Assembly: GCF_001678845.1 (NCBI RefSeq) | Contig: NZ_MAIQ01000010.1 | Coordinates: 41,373 to 105,372, forward strand | Direction of reading: 5' to 3' | Source of the DNA: Christensenella intestinihominis | Lineage (GTDB): Bacteria; Bacillota; Clostridia; Christensenellales; Christensenellaceae | Length of the DNA stretch: 64,000 bases | Notes under the pieces: model-generated | The model's input: only the letters and a program-made list of their open reading frames with translations | Told to the model about the DNA's origin: nothing | Databases searched by the model: none | Shown here: piece by piece, positions 41,070 to 48,819 of the stretch | Numbering within the stretch: the first letter of the stretch is position 1 | Layout: every line of letters starts with the position of its first letter | Position numbers and translations under genes: made by a program

Positions 41070-41990
41070 ATGAAACGTACGATTAAAATCACGGACCTCG
41101 CAAAGGCGATTAACCTGAACATCGTCTATATGGGCCCCCGTGATACGGCGGAAATTGATTCGAGCGACCTCAACCGGCCGGGACTGCAGATGAGCGGTTT
41201 TTTTGAGTATTTTGCGGTCAACAGAATCCAGCTTTTCGGCATGGTGGAAATGACATATTTGCAGACGCTCGACCCGGAAACGCGGATGGAACGCCTCGAC
41301 CGCTTTTTTTCCCATCCGATCCCATGCGTGCTGATCGGCCGGAACCTGACGCCGCCGGACGAGTTCCTCGACTGCGCGCGCAAATATGACGTTCCGGTGC
41401 TGATGTCGGGACTCACGACCACCAAGCTTTCCCATAAAACGGCAATCTACCTCGACGCGCTGCTCGCGCCCGTCATTTCCCGCCACGGCGGCCTGATGGA
41501 CGTTTACGGCGTCGGTATGTTCATCACCGGGGACAGCGGCGTGGGCAAGAGCGAAACCGCGCTCGAGCTTGTGAAGCGGGGCCACCGGTTTGTCGCGGAC
41601 GATGTAGTGGAAATCCACAAGCTGTCCGACGATACGCTGATCGGCCAGTCGCCGGATATTATCCGGCACATGATGGAGATACGCGGCCTTGGGATTATCG
41701 ACGTTTCCGTGCTGTACGGCATGGGCTCCATCCGCCGGGAAAAATCGATTGAACTGGCGATTCACCTCGAGCCGGGCGATGTGCGGGATATCGACCGCCT
41801 TGGCACGGCGGATAACCACATCACGCTTCTCGGCGTGAAGGTGCCGCAGATTACGCTTCCGGTGCGTCCGGGCCGCAACCTTGCAATCGTCATGGAGGTG
41901 GCGGCAATGAACTTCCGCCTCAAAAGCATTGGCCAGGGCGGCGGGGAATGGCTCGCCCAGAATATTATGGATGTGATTAACCAGGCATGA
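41070..41990 (+). CDS. hprK: HPr kinase/phosphorylase
   Basis: The 306-residue bifunctional enzyme has an N-terminal DRTGG-like domain and a C-terminal kinase domain with the Walker A loop GDSGVGKSE at 154-162. ELVKRGHRFVADDVVEIH and the following IMEIRGLGIIDV are the HprK signature. In Firmicutes it phosphorylates Ser46 of HPr or Crh in response to fructose 1,6-bisphosphate to drive CcpA catabolite control. Its own likely substrate, the Crh-like protein, ends the same operon. The stop overlaps the murB start by four bases. Confidence 0.95.
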   Translation: MKRTIKITDLAKAINLNIVYMGPRDTAEIDSSDLNRPGLQMSGFFEYFAVNRIQLFGMVEMTYLQTLDPETRMERLDRFFSHPIPCVLIGRNLTPPDEFLDCARKYDVPVLMSGLTTTKLSHKTAIYLDALLAPVISRHGGLMDVYGVGMFITGDSGVGKSETALELVKRGHRFVADDVVEIHKLSDDTLIGQSPDIIRHMMEIRGLGIIDVSVLYGMGSIRREKSIELAIHLEPGDVRDIDRLGTADNHITLLGVKVPQITLPVRPGRNLAIVMEVAAMNFRLKSIGQGGGEWLAQNIMDVINQA

Positions 41991-42901
41991 ATTACCAGCA
42001 TCTTACCGCGCGTTTTGTTTCCTTGCTCGGGGAGGCGGGCGTTCGTGAAAATGAACCGATGGCCGCGCACACGACCTTTAAAACCGGCGGTCCGGCAGAC
42101 CTGATGCTCCTTCCCCGAACGGAGGAAGGGCTTGTTTCCGTGCTGCGCGTTTTGCGCGGGGAGGATGTTCCTTATGTTGTCATCGGGCGCGGTTCCAACC
42201 TGCTCGTTTCCGACGAGGGCCTGCGGGGTGCGGTTGTAAAGCTTTCGGACGGCATGGACAGCGTTTCCGTGCGGGAAAACAGCGTAACCGCACAGACGGG
42301 CGTGCCACTCAAGGCGCTGTGCCTCGAGACAATCCGCGCGGGGCTTGCGGGGCTTGAATTCGCGGGTGGAATCCCGGGCGCCCTCGGCGGCGCGGTATAC
42401 ATGAACGCGGGCGCATACGGCGGTGAGATGAAGGATTACATGACGTCCGTACGCGTGATGGACAGCGGTCTTGAAATCCGGGAAATTCCGGCTGCGGAAA
42501 TGAAGTTTTCCTACCGGCACAGCGCGGCAATGGAAAAGGGCTATATTATCCTCGGCGCGGTATTTTCCCTGCCGGAGGGCGACCCGCAGTTATCCATGGA
42601 TAAAATGAACGAGCTGAACGCCCGGCGGCGGGAGAAACAGCCCCTCGCCTACCCGAGCGCGGGCAGCACCTTCAAGCGCCCGGAAGGGAATTATGCGGGA
42701 GCCTTGATCGAAGCCTGCGGCCTTAAGGGCTTTACCATCGGCGGCGCGCAGGTTTCGGAGAAGCACGCCGGGTTTATCATCAATACAGGGAACGCTTTTT
42801 CACGCGATATTTATGAGTTGATCTTACATGTTAAAGAGGTCGTCTTAAAGGAAACCGGCGTGATCCTCGAGCCGGAAGTGAAAATGCTTGGAGAGTTTTA
42901 A
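41987..42901 (+). CDS. murB: UDP-N-acetylenolpyruvoylglucosamine reductase
   Basis: The 304-residue flavoenzyme (type II MurB length) contains HTTFKTGGPADLMLLP, the FAD loop GRGSNLLVSDEGLRG, AGIPGALGGAVYMNAGAYG-like core (GGIPGALGGAVYMNAG) and YPSAGSTFKRPEG. It reduces UDP-GlcNAc-enolpyruvate to UDP-MurNAc in peptidoglycan synthesis, using NADPH. It overlaps hprK by ATGA and ends in TAATG shared with the PHP gene. The association of murB with hprK and rapZ is widespread in Clostridia. Confidence 0.95.
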   Translation: MNYQHLTARFVSLLGEAGVRENEPMAAHTTFKTGGPADLMLLPRTEEGLVSVLRVLRGEDVPYVVIGRGSNLLVSDEGLRGAVVKLSDGMDSVSVRENSVTAQTGVPLKALCLETIRAGLAGLEFAGGIPGALGGAVYMNAGAYGGEMKDYMTSVRVMDSGLEIREIPAAEMKFSYRHSAAMEKGYIILGAVFSLPEGDPQLSMDKMNELNARRREKQPLAYPSAGSTFKRPEGNYAGALIEACGLKGFTIGGAQVSEKHAGFIINTGNAFSRDIYELILHVKEVVLKETGVILEPEVKMLGEF

Positions 42902-43608
42902 TGTTAAAAATTGTTGCGGATACCCACACGCATACGGTACACAGCCACGGCACGGGCACCGTGGAGGATAATGTGAAGGCCGCCATTGCCCTTGGCCTCA
43001 GGCGGATCACGATCAGCGACCACGGACCGCTCCATATGTGCTACAACATCAAGGATGTGGAAGCCTATTTGCGGGATATCGAGACGGTGCGCGAAGCCTA
43101 CAAAAACGACATCGAGGTGCTTGCGGGTGTGGAAATGAACCTGCTTTCCTCGGAGGGCGACGTGGATTTCCCGGAGCAGTGGAAGGACCGTTTCGACGTA
43201 TTCCTGATGGGATACCATAAGCTGGTGCGCTATAAAACGCTTTCCGACCGCTTTAATATGATGCTGTTTAAACGCAGCACGGAAAAAGCGGTGGAGCGCA
43301 ACACCCAGGCTTACCTGAACGCGATGGACCGTTACCCCATCGACATCATCGTACATCCGGGCTACGGACTGCCCGTGGATTTGCTTAAGCTTGCGGAATA
43401 TGCCGCGAAAAAAGGCGTTGTGATGGAAATCAACGCCAAGCATCCGGAGTTTACGCCGGAGGAGCTTTCCGCCTGTGCCAAAACGGGCGTGAAATTTTCG
43501 GTGGGCAGCGATGCGCATTCCCCCGGGCGCGTGGGCGATTTCCTGCCCGCCCTTAAAAAGGCGGAAGCCGCGGGAATCACGGCGGAGCAGGTTATCAACG
43601 CGGAATAA
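42901..43608 (+). CDS. PHP-domain phosphoesterase (YcdX-like)
   Basis: The 235-residue PHP protein has DTHTHTVHSHGTGTVEDNV at its start and ISDHGPLHM, GVEMNLLSSEGDVDFP, DIIVHPGYGLP and SVGSDAHSPGRVG further on, supplying the histidine/aspartate ligands of a trinuclear metal site. It is similar in length to YcdX phosphatases; substrate unknown. Its start overlaps the murB stop (TAATG), so it is translationally coupled. A GC hairpin (43619-43641) without T-run follows before rapZ. Confidence 0.88.
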   Translation: MLKIVADTHTHTVHSHGTGTVEDNVKAAIALGLRRITISDHGPLHMCYNIKDVEAYLRDIETVREAYKNDIEVLAGVEMNLLSSEGDVDFPEQWKDRFDVFLMGYHKLVRYKTLSDRFNMMLFKRSTEKAVERNTQAYLNAMDRYPIDIIVHPGYGLPVDLLKLAEYAAKKGVVMEINAKHPEFTPEELSACAKTGVKFSVGSDAHSPGRVGDFLPALKKAEAAGITAEQVINAE

Positions 43609-43683
43609 GAAAGCAAAACGCGCCCCCGCCGGGTGCGCGTAAGCCTCAAAATAGCAGATAATGGAAACGCGCAAAGGAGAATT

Positions 43684-44547
43684 ATGAAGTTTACGATTGT
43701 AACAGGCTTATCTGGTGCGGGCAGGTCTTCGGCGCTGCGGCGGCTCGAGGACCTCGGGTATTATTGCGTCGATAATTTGATGCCCGAGCTGATCCCCCAG
43801 TTTGCAAGGCTGTGCATGGAAAGCACGCATATCCGGGATAAGGTCGCCGTGACGGTGGACACGCGCATGGGTGATTTTTTTGATTCGATTTACGCGACCA
43901 TCGACGAGCTGAAAACGATGGACCTTGACCTCGACATCCTCTTCCTCGACGCTTCGGATGCAGTGCTCGTAAAGCGTTTCAAGGAGGTGCGCAGGAGCCA
44001 TCCCGTTTCGGGGAGCGGCGAAATCCTGTCCGGAATCCACATGGAACGGCGCAAGCTCCAGCAGTTGAAAGACATGGCAAACCACGTGGTGGACACCTCT
44101 TCCTATAATGTCATGAAGCTGAAAAAAATGATCGATACCATGTATTCTGCGGACCACGACAACCGGCTGCTGATCTCCATCATTTCGTTCGGATATAAGC
44201 GCGGGATTCCGCTGGACGCGGATATGGTGTTCGATATGCGTTTTATTGAAAATCCGTTTTATGTGGAGGGTATGCGCAGGCATTCCGGCCTCGACGAGGA
44301 TGTGCGCGATTTTGTGCTTTCCTTCGACCAGACGCAGTTTTTCCTTACGGAGCTGGTGAAAATGGTGGAAACGCTTGCGCCGAGCTTTGTAAGCGAGGAT
44401 AAGAACCAGCTTGTGATCGGTATTGGCTGCACGGGAGGCATGCACCGCAGCGTCGCGATTGCGGAGGAGCTATACCGGCGCCTGTCTGAAAAAGGCATGC
44501 GGGTGACGCTCGAGCACCGCGACCTGACCCTGGAGAAAAATTGCTGA
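43684..44547 (+). CDS. rapZ: RNase adapter / nucleotide-binding protein RapZ (YvcJ)
   Basis: The start at 43684 follows AAGGAG, giving 287 residues. The Walker A loop is GLSGAGRS (8-15), with Arg in place of the usual Lys, as in actinobacterial homologues. The next segment LEDLGYYCVDNLMPELIP and the C-terminal IGIGCTGGMHRSVAIAEEL are diagnostic. In B. subtilis YvcJ binds nucleotides and affects competence; in E. coli RapZ guides RNase E to a small RNA. The usual gene yvcK is missing between rapZ and whiA here. Confidence 0.95.
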   Translation: MKFTIVTGLSGAGRSSALRRLEDLGYYCVDNLMPELIPQFARLCMESTHIRDKVAVTVDTRMGDFFDSIYATIDELKTMDLDLDILFLDASDAVLVKRFKEVRRSHPVSGSGEILSGIHMERRKLQQLKDMANHVVDTSSYNVMKLKKMIDTMYSADHDNRLLISIISFGYKRGIPLDADMVFDMRFIENPFYVEGMRRHSGLDEDVRDFVLSFDQTQFFLTELVKMVETLAPSFVSEDKNQLVIGIGCTGGMHRSVAIAEELYRRLSEKGMRVTLEHRDLTLEKNC

Positions 44548-44560
44548 CGCGGAGGGGACT

Positions 44561-45520
44561 ATGTCGTTTTCAATGGCTGCAAAAGATGAAATCTGTACGC
44601 AGGCGGAGGAAAAGGGCTGCTGTATTGTCGCGGAGCTTTGCGCCATTACCCTGATTTGCGGGAATCTTTCCATTACGAGCGGCGGCGTACGCATTAAATA
44701 CAATACCGAAAACATGGCGGTCGCCAAGCGAATCTATGATACGGTGACACGCATCCTGAAGCTTGATTCCGAGGTTGAAATTAAGGATAACCTGCTGAAG
44801 AAAAAGCACAGCTATACGATTGTCGTCACCGACGCGGCCCTGCTTTTATCCGTGCTGGGCCTTGAAGGAAACCTGCTCACGGACGCCGTCCCTCCAAGGG
44901 AAATGCTGGAGAAGGAATGCTGCCGGGCGGCGATCCTGCGCGGCGCGTTTTTGGGCGGAGGCACGGTTTCCAATCCCAAAAAGAATTACCATGCCGAATT
45001 TGTTACGAATTCCGAGGCGTTTGCGCAGGTGCTGCTTTCAATTCTCGAAAAAAATGAAATTCGGGCAAAAATAATTCACCGCAGGCAAAATTTTGTGGTA
45101 TACTTAAATGAAGGAGACGGGATTGCCGCGTTGCTTGCAATGATAGGCGCTTATTCTTCTATTTTGAATTTTGAAAATGTGCGCGTATTAAAAGAAATGC
45201 GCAATAATGTCAACCGGGCTGTAAATTGCGATACGGCCAATATCAATAAAACCGTTAATGCTGCCACGGTGCAGGTTATGAATATCCACAAGATAGAACG
45301 GACGATCGGCCTCAAGCATTTAAGCGACCCACTGCGTGAGGCGGCGGAACTCAGGCTTGCCAATCCCGAGGCGACTCTCGGTGAATTGTGCGAACTTTGC
45401 GGGACGACTAAATCGGGGATGAATCACCGGCTTCGCAAAATCAACGCGATTGCGCAGGAGCTCCATGAAGCGTCCCCACGGCCAACCGACACTAAGCAAC
45501 AAAGGGAGGATTTGAAATGA
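44561..45520 (+). CDS. whiA: DNA-binding protein WhiA
   Basis: The 319-residue protein has the N-terminal WhiA domain (FSMAAKDEICTQAEEKGCC), a LAGLIDADG-like domain (AILRGAFLGGGTVSNPKKN), and the C-terminal helix-turn-helix with LSDPLREAAELRLANPEA and GTTKSGMNHRLRKI. WhiA controls chromosome segregation and division in Gram-positive bacteria. It is 13 bases after rapZ and overlaps the following Crh-like gene by four bases. The order rapZ-whiA-crh equals B. subtilis yvcJ-(yvcK)-yvcL-crh. Confidence 0.95.
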   Translation: MSFSMAAKDEICTQAEEKGCCIVAELCAITLICGNLSITSGGVRIKYNTENMAVAKRIYDTVTRILKLDSEVEIKDNLLKKKHSYTIVVTDAALLLSVLGLEGNLLTDAVPPREMLEKECCRAAILRGAFLGGGTVSNPKKNYHAEFVTNSEAFAQVLLSILEKNEIRAKIIHRRQNFVVYLNEGDGIAALLAMIGAYSSILNFENVRVLKEMRNNVNRAVNCDTANINKTVNAATVQVMNIHKIERTIGLKHLSDPLREAAELRLANPEATLGELCELCGTTKSGMNHRLRKINAIAQELHEASPRPTDTKQQREDLK

Positions 45521-45780
45521 TTTACAAAGAACTCATCATCAAGAACAATGACGGTCTGAAAGCAAAAGCAGCTGCCAGCTTTGTGCAGGTTGCAAACCAG
45601 TTCGATTCGCAGATTCTGATCGAATTTTCCAACAAAAAAATCAACGCGAAGAGCATCATGGGGCTGCTTTCCCTGGGTGTGAAAAAGGGCGAATCCATTT
45701 ATGTATTCGCAAACGGCGGCGATGAGAAGGACGCTGTGGAAGCTCTTGCGGAGCTTGTTGACAATAATTTCGGGGAATAA
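45517..45780 (+). CDS. crh: Crh-like HPr-family regulatory protein without the phosphorylatable histidine
   Basis: The 87-residue protein aligns without gaps to HPr numbering. The active-site segment reads DGLKAKAAA, with Lys at position 15 where HPr has His15. Ser46 is kept in KSIMGLLSLGV. It therefore cannot accept phosphate from enzyme I, but can be a substrate of HprK, the defining property of Crh (which has Gln15). Overlapping whiA by ATGA, it sits exactly where crh lies in B. subtilis. Predicted role: P-Ser-Crh as corepressor of a CcpA-type regulator. A separate catalytic HPr may exist elsewhere. Confidence 0.85.
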   Translation: MIYKELIIKNNDGLKAKAAASFVQVANQFDSQILIEFSNKKINAKSIMGLLSLGVKKGESIYVFANGGDEKDAVEALAELVDNNFGE

Positions 45781-45828
45781 GCAAGGCGCATGCCTGCCCC
45801 GGCAGGCATGGTAATATCGATCTTTTAA

Positions 45829-45865
45829 ACGGCACAGCGATCCATATCCGCTGTGCCGTTTTTTT
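45829..45865 (+). terminator. terminator of the hprK-crh operon
   Basis: ACGGCACAGCG (45829-45839) pairs perfectly with CGCTGTGCCGT (45849-45859), then seven T. Upstream, CATGCCTGCC/GGCAGGCATG (45789-45810) forms a second perfect stem. Confidence 0.92.
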
Positions 45866-45869
45866 CGTC

Positions 45870-46010
45870 CTATTTGTCTCCGGGCGTTTTCATATCCGCT
45901 TTGTTCTGGTACATCGCTTCGTCCGCCCGCTTAAAGACATTACCGAACACCATATCCGTTTCGGAATTATAAAGCGCAATGCCCCGCGCGACGGAAAGCC
46001 TACTGCCGCT
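45870..46010 (-). pseudogene. remnant C-terminal tail of a second GGDEF domain
   Basis: On the minus strand, directly after the diguanylate cyclase stop and in a different frame, the sequence reads LSVARGIALYNSETDMVF, then FKRADEAMYQNKADMK, ending at TAG (45872-45870). This is the terminal strand and helix of a GGDEF domain, distinct from the end of the intact cyclase (DFALYQTKKRGRDG). No start or upstream part remains. It suggests recombination that replaced most of an older cyclase gene with the present one. Confidence 0.75.
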
Positions 46011-47920
46011 TATCTTTTTTCATAGAACGCAAACCCGTCCCGTCCCCGCTTTTTCGTTTGATACAGGGCAAAATCCGCATTTTTATAAAGTGTTTCAAAA
46101 TCCCTTCCCGCTTCCGGTGAAAGGGCTACGCCAATGCTGACGGTAACCCGGCAGGTTCCGGCTGCAAGCTCCCTGCTTCCGCGGAGGCCTGCTACGAGTT
46201 CCCGCGCCTTCCGCTGTGCCGCCTCGCGGTTCGGGACGGGCATGAACGCTACAAATTCATCCCCGCCGATCCGTCCCACCACGTCGTCTTCCCGGAATTG
46301 CGCCCGGAGGGCCTTTGCAAAGCCGACCAGCACGGAATCGCCCACCGCATGGCCGAGACGGTCGTTGATCCCTTTGAAATTATCCATATCCAGGATAAAA
46401 AAGGCAAACCGGTCCTTCGGTTTTTTTTGCAGCAGCGCCCGGATGTGCTCCTGGGTGGCCGCTTTGTTGACGAGGCCCGTCAGGGAATCCTTTTGCATCT
46501 GGTCGTAAAGGTACAATTCCCGCTTTTTTTCTTCGTCGATATTCTGACGGTAGACCAGCATCCGTACCGAATCGTCGTCGTCCCAATGAAAAATCTGGGC
46601 GAGGATACGCATCCAGTAATAATTCTCCCCATCGGTGCTGATCATAAAATCGTACCGGAGGTTTTCCACGCCGTCCCGGTATGCCTGCAGGACGGATTTC
46701 TGTGAAAACGTATCGATATATCCCTTCCGGAATTCTTCCTTGATTTGTTTTTCAGCGATGACCCGGAGGGCGTCGTCATACGGCACGTTCACGGGCGCGC
46801 CCAGGCTTTCAAAATAATTCTCGGTCTCCTCGCTCGCCGCCCGGTTGTGGGTAATGTCTATCTCATAAATGTTTTCATAAAGCTGTTCCGTCGCTTTTTG
46901 GAACATGTCATGGTGTTCCAGCTCTTTCGCCACCGTAAGGTCGGTGATCCTCCGGTTGTATTTGCGGATCACTTTCGTGATGAGGATCAGCACGGCGGCA
47001 ATAATCACGAGTATCACCACGAGCCCGCACAAGAACTGCCGTGCAAGCGCCTGATCTATGGCGGTCGTATCGTGATCCACCAGGAGGTGCCAGCCAAGGT
47101 TCTCCACATAGGTGTTGACGAGGTATCCGCTTCCTTTTTCCGTGGAATACCAGAAGGTCTCCGCCCCGTCCCGGCTTTCGAGCACCTGTTCCTTCAATTC
47201 CGGGTATGGACAGGATTCAAAAAAATCGACCGCATGATATGCCGTCCCGCTGCCGGAAATCTGCACCGTTCCCGTTTCGTCGGTCAGGCAGGTCTTCACG
47301 CCAAATTTGTCCTCATAGCTTTTGAACAGCTCCTGCAGCTCGCTTACGCGGAAGCCGACCCCCACAACGCCTGCCGTTTTACCGTCCGGCCCGTATATCC
47401 TGCAGTTGATAAAAACAGTGATCTCGTTCCCCGCCGCGCCTGCCTCATCGTTATCGATGTTCAGGGAATATTCCGCATCCGATTCAAGGAAATCATAAAA
47501 CCATTCGTTTTCCGGGTCGCCCTGCTGCAGCGTCCGGTCAAGCCCGTTGAAATTGTAATACCTGTTTGTCTGCGCGGACGCCAAAAACACCGAATCGTAA
47601 CCGTATTTTTGCCGGTATGCGTCCAAGTAACCGCGCATGTCATCCGCGAACGTTTGGTCGCCCTGCCGCGTTTCTTCCCCTAGGAGAAGCTCTTTTAAGA
47701 GGCTGTCATTCGCCATCGTAAGCGAAATATTGACCGGCTTAATAAACGTGGCGTCGATCTGGTGGTAGATTCCTTCCGCGGTAAGGGTCGTAACGCTCTC
47801 CACATTCTTGCGGAAAATCCCCTGGTTGGACTGATAGCTGATAATCGAGGTTGTAACAAATCCCAGGATAATTACAATGCATACAAACAGGTTTGTACGC
47901 AGCAATATGTTTTTTTTCAT
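46010..47920 (-). CDS. diguanylate cyclase with extracellular dCache-type sensor domain
   Basis: The 636-residue protein has an N-terminal helix (7-28), an extracellular region (about 30-305) with dCache-like features (TAEGIYHQIDATFIKPVNIS, GVVGVGFRVSELQELFKSYE), a second helix (about 310-332), and a PAS-like linker. The C-terminal GGDEF domain has RIGGDEFVAF near residue 551, with DMDNFKGINDRLGHAVGD upstream. The intact motif predicts c-di-GMP synthesis. An RxxD inhibitory site is not obvious before the GGDEF. Ends directly against the GGDEF remnant. Confidence 0.92.
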   Translation of the reverse strand: MKKNILLRTNLFVCIVIILGFVTTSIISYQSNQGIFRKNVESVTTLTAEGIYHQIDATFIKPVNISLTMANDSLLKELLLGEETRQGDQTFADDMRGYLDAYRQKYGYDSVFLASAQTNRYYNFNGLDRTLQQGDPENEWFYDFLESDAEYSLNIDNDEAGAAGNEITVFINCRIYGPDGKTAGVVGVGFRVSELQELFKSYEDKFGVKTCLTDETGTVQISGSGTAYHAVDFFESCPYPELKEQVLESRDGAETFWYSTEKGSGYLVNTYVENLGWHLLVDHDTTAIDQALARQFLCGLVVILVIIAAVLILITKVIRKYNRRITDLTVAKELEHHDMFQKATEQLYENIYEIDITHNRAASEETENYFESLGAPVNVPYDDALRVIAEKQIKEEFRKGYIDTFSQKSVLQAYRDGVENLRYDFMISTDGENYYWMRILAQIFHWDDDDSVRMLVYRQNIDEEKKRELYLYDQMQKDSLTGLVNKAATQEHIRALLQKKPKDRFAFFILDMDNFKGINDRLGHAVGDSVLVGFAKALRAQFREDDVVGRIGGDEFVAFMPVPNREAAQRKARELVAGLRGSRELAAGTCRVTVSIGVALSPEAGRDFETLYKNADFALYQTKKRGRDGFAFYEKR

Positions 47921-47978
47921 GACAGTTCTCCCCCCGACTTCATTACAGTATACGTTTGAAACTACATCAAAAGAACAT

Positions 47979-48010
47979 CAAAAAAGGCCTGATCTTGTAT
48001 ATTCAGGCCT
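47979..48010 (-). terminator. terminator of the kinase/response-regulator operon
   Basis: On the minus strand AGGCCTGA and TCAGGCCT form a perfect stem followed by six T, just after the response-regulator stop. Confidence 0.88.
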
Positions 48011-48021
48011 CTCCCATCGTT

Positions 48022-48819
48022 TCAGGTTATGCGGCTGTCTAGGTAACCCGTGACAAATTCCGCCCAGCTGTAGCTTGTCATATACTCGCCCATGTATTCG
48101 TTGACCGCTTCCGCATCCCAGCTGAGGAAACGGTACAGGTCGCAATCGATTTTGGAGACGTCGACCGCCGTTCGGTTATAGCCGCGAATAATGCAACCGC
48201 GAACACCGTTCTCCTGAAAGGTGCGCATCATGGCGGACAGCACCGTCTGCACCTGCTTTTGCAGGGAAGGCGTATACGGCTGGTCGCCATACAGCACGGC
48301 CGCAACCTCCCGCGTTGTACATGCCGTTCCCCGTTTATGGACCAGGTAGGCAAAAAGCTCCTTCGCTTTACTGCGCGAAAAATGGAGGGGCCGCCCGTCG
48401 CAAAAAACCTCGAAATTGCCGAAGGTCTGTACCCGTATCCGTTTTTCCCCGTCCTCCCTGCGGAGGGGGTTGCGCAAATGCTCCATCGCCGCGGCAATCT
48501 GCTTTGCCGCAACGGGCTTCAGCAAATAGCCGCTGGCAAACATACTGAAAGCGTCCACCGCGTATTCCGAATGGCCCGTCACAAAAATAATGTTCGTCTC
48601 CCCGCGGATATCCTTCAGCCTCCGGGCGAGCTCAAGCCCGTTTACTCCGGCCATCTCAATATCAAGGAACGCTACGTCGACCGGGCTTCTCCGCGCCCAG
48701 CAAAGCGCGCTTTCCGGGCTGGAAAAGCCTTCCGGTTCCGCGCCGGGCACCGCCTTTCGGATCGCTTCCATTATATCCATAAGCGCGAAACGCTCATCGT
48801 CCACCGCAATCAGCCGCAT
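48022..48819 (-). CDS. response regulator with REC and SARP/BTAD-type winged-helix output
   Basis: The 265-residue protein has a receiver domain (1-115) with D7, D8 and the phospho-acceptor D53 (VAFLDIEMAG). Its output domain (about 127-220) begins RIRVQTFGNFEVFCDGRPL and contains RSKAKELFAYLVHKRGT, typical of OmpR-like/SARP transcriptional activators rather than LytTR. The C-terminal part is a short BTAD-like helical stretch. Its start overlaps the histidine kinase end by 26 bases, so they form a two-component pair. Confidence 0.9.
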   Translation of the reverse strand: MRLIAVDDERFALMDIMEAIRKAVPGAEPEGFSSPESALCWARRSPVDVAFLDIEMAGVNGLELARRLKDIRGETNIIFVTGHSEYAVDAFSMFASGYLLKPVAAKQIAAAMEHLRNPLRREDGEKRIRVQTFGNFEVFCDGRPLHFSRSKAKELFAYLVHKRGTACTTREVAAVLYGDQPYTPSLQKQVQTVLSAMMRTFQENGVRGCIIRGYNRTAVDVSKIDCDLYRFLSWDAEAVNEYMGEYMTSYSWAEFVTGYLDSRIT

